NCBI RefSeq assembly: GCF_031143425.1
Contig: NC_090438.1
Coordinates: 775,259,138 to 775,323,137, forward strand
DNA: 64,000 nt
Source of the DNA: Pleurodeles waltl
Taxonomy: Eukaryota > Chordata > Amphibia > Caudata > Salamandridae
Reading direction: 5' to 3'
A program made the position numbers and the translations under genes. The notes under the pieces were generated by a model that worked only from the letters and a program-made list of their open reading frames with translations, searched no databases and was not told the DNA's origin. Below are positions 63,614 through 64,000 of this stretch, one piece after another; positions within the stretch are counted from its first letter, which is position 1, and each line of letters starts with the position of its first letter.

Positions 63614-64000
63614 TAAGCAGGGGGCCATCCGTATAGCTGTATTTGACTGTTGGTTCTATTTAGAGCGGATGGCCTGATGTACCTTTTTCAGTTGAGCACT
63701 GCCAGGAAATCCCTGGTTCTCACAAACTGAACAAAAATGAAAAATAAACCCCACGTCTTGGTAGCAAACTCACATAGTGTCAGGGTATTATTTTTTTCCA
63801 AAACAAACTACTGCTTTGTGTGTTTGAAAAACAAAAAAAGTTTGCTGAGCAGCCACGTACAATATGCGCACTCAGCAAACCTTCAGTGCCTTCGGAGCCT
63901 CCCGGACAACACAGCTCCTCTGAGGGAACAGAGATTTCTGAAGGGCTGGTAGAGATCTAAAAATATAGTTGGTGGTAACTGACCAGGTAATGACATCCAC
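63614..64000. other. Unassigned sequence at the right edge
   Basis: Nothing recognised. Confidence 0.4.

Overview
The window looks like intergenic DNA from a very large, transposon-packed amphibian genome, most likely a salamander and plausibly a salamandrid newt. This is inferred from the element mix: DIRS tyrosine-recombinase remnants, an L2-clade LINE with a (TGAT)n tail, a Sushi-type chromodomain Ty3/Gypsy element, a gamma/epsilon-like endogenous retrovirus, and many PIF/Harbinger-type elements. I found no host gene exon I can name, no rRNA or tRNA, and no CRISPR array. Every protein I can recognise belongs to a mobile element.

Left part (1-21 kb). A nearly full-length L2-clade LINE (about 640-4166, + strand) has an Asn in place of a catalytic Asp of its reverse transcriptase. 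Degenerate tandem repeats follow, then a decayed DIRS-like element (gag-like piece at 6.8-7.2 kb, tyrosine recombinase remnant at 8.3-9.2 kb). Next is a hAT-like element (11061-13315) with 15-bp terminal repeats and two smaller elements inside it. An array of roughly 370-bp units changes orientation near 14.19 kb. Four elements between 12 and 20 kb are built almost entirely from consecutive short hairpins; the clearest is the 574-bp Harbinger-type MITE at 19314-19887.

Centre (21056-49916). This is a nested insertion. A minus-strand endogenous retrovirus (LTRs of about 1.55 kb, 4-bp duplication AAGG) was hit in gag by a minus-strand chromodomain Gypsy element (31087-46530, 5-bp duplication CATTA). 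That element was hit in its reverse transcriptase by a 9.1-kb Harbinger element (34094-43199, 3-bp duplication TGA). A 171-bp fold-back MITE (duplication TAA) sits in one Gypsy LTR. By hand count the retroviral LTRs differ by about 2.2% and the Gypsy LTRs by about 1.4%, which agrees with the nesting order. Retroviral gag-pol has eight in-frame stops and three frame changes, while env is one open frame of 557 codons. The Gypsy element keeps a textbook -1 frameshift signal but has lost catalytic residues.

The Harbinger element is the most gene-like object here. It has an intact HARBI1-type DDE transposase (+ strand, 39517-40521) and two separate minus-strand Myb/SANT-like genes with recognisable splice sites (42601-41030 and 39022-36171), one on each side of the transposase. 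Known Harbinger elements normally carry one such accessory gene. The terminal repeats of the 574-bp hairpin MITE match those of this element.

Right part (49.9-64 kb). This is mostly unrecognised, AT-rich sequence. It holds degenerate repeats, a second copy of the 370-bp repeat module with its tail (57.3-58.7 kb), a short L1-like C-terminal remnant near 60.4 kb and a small MITE-like fold-back at 63.4 kb.
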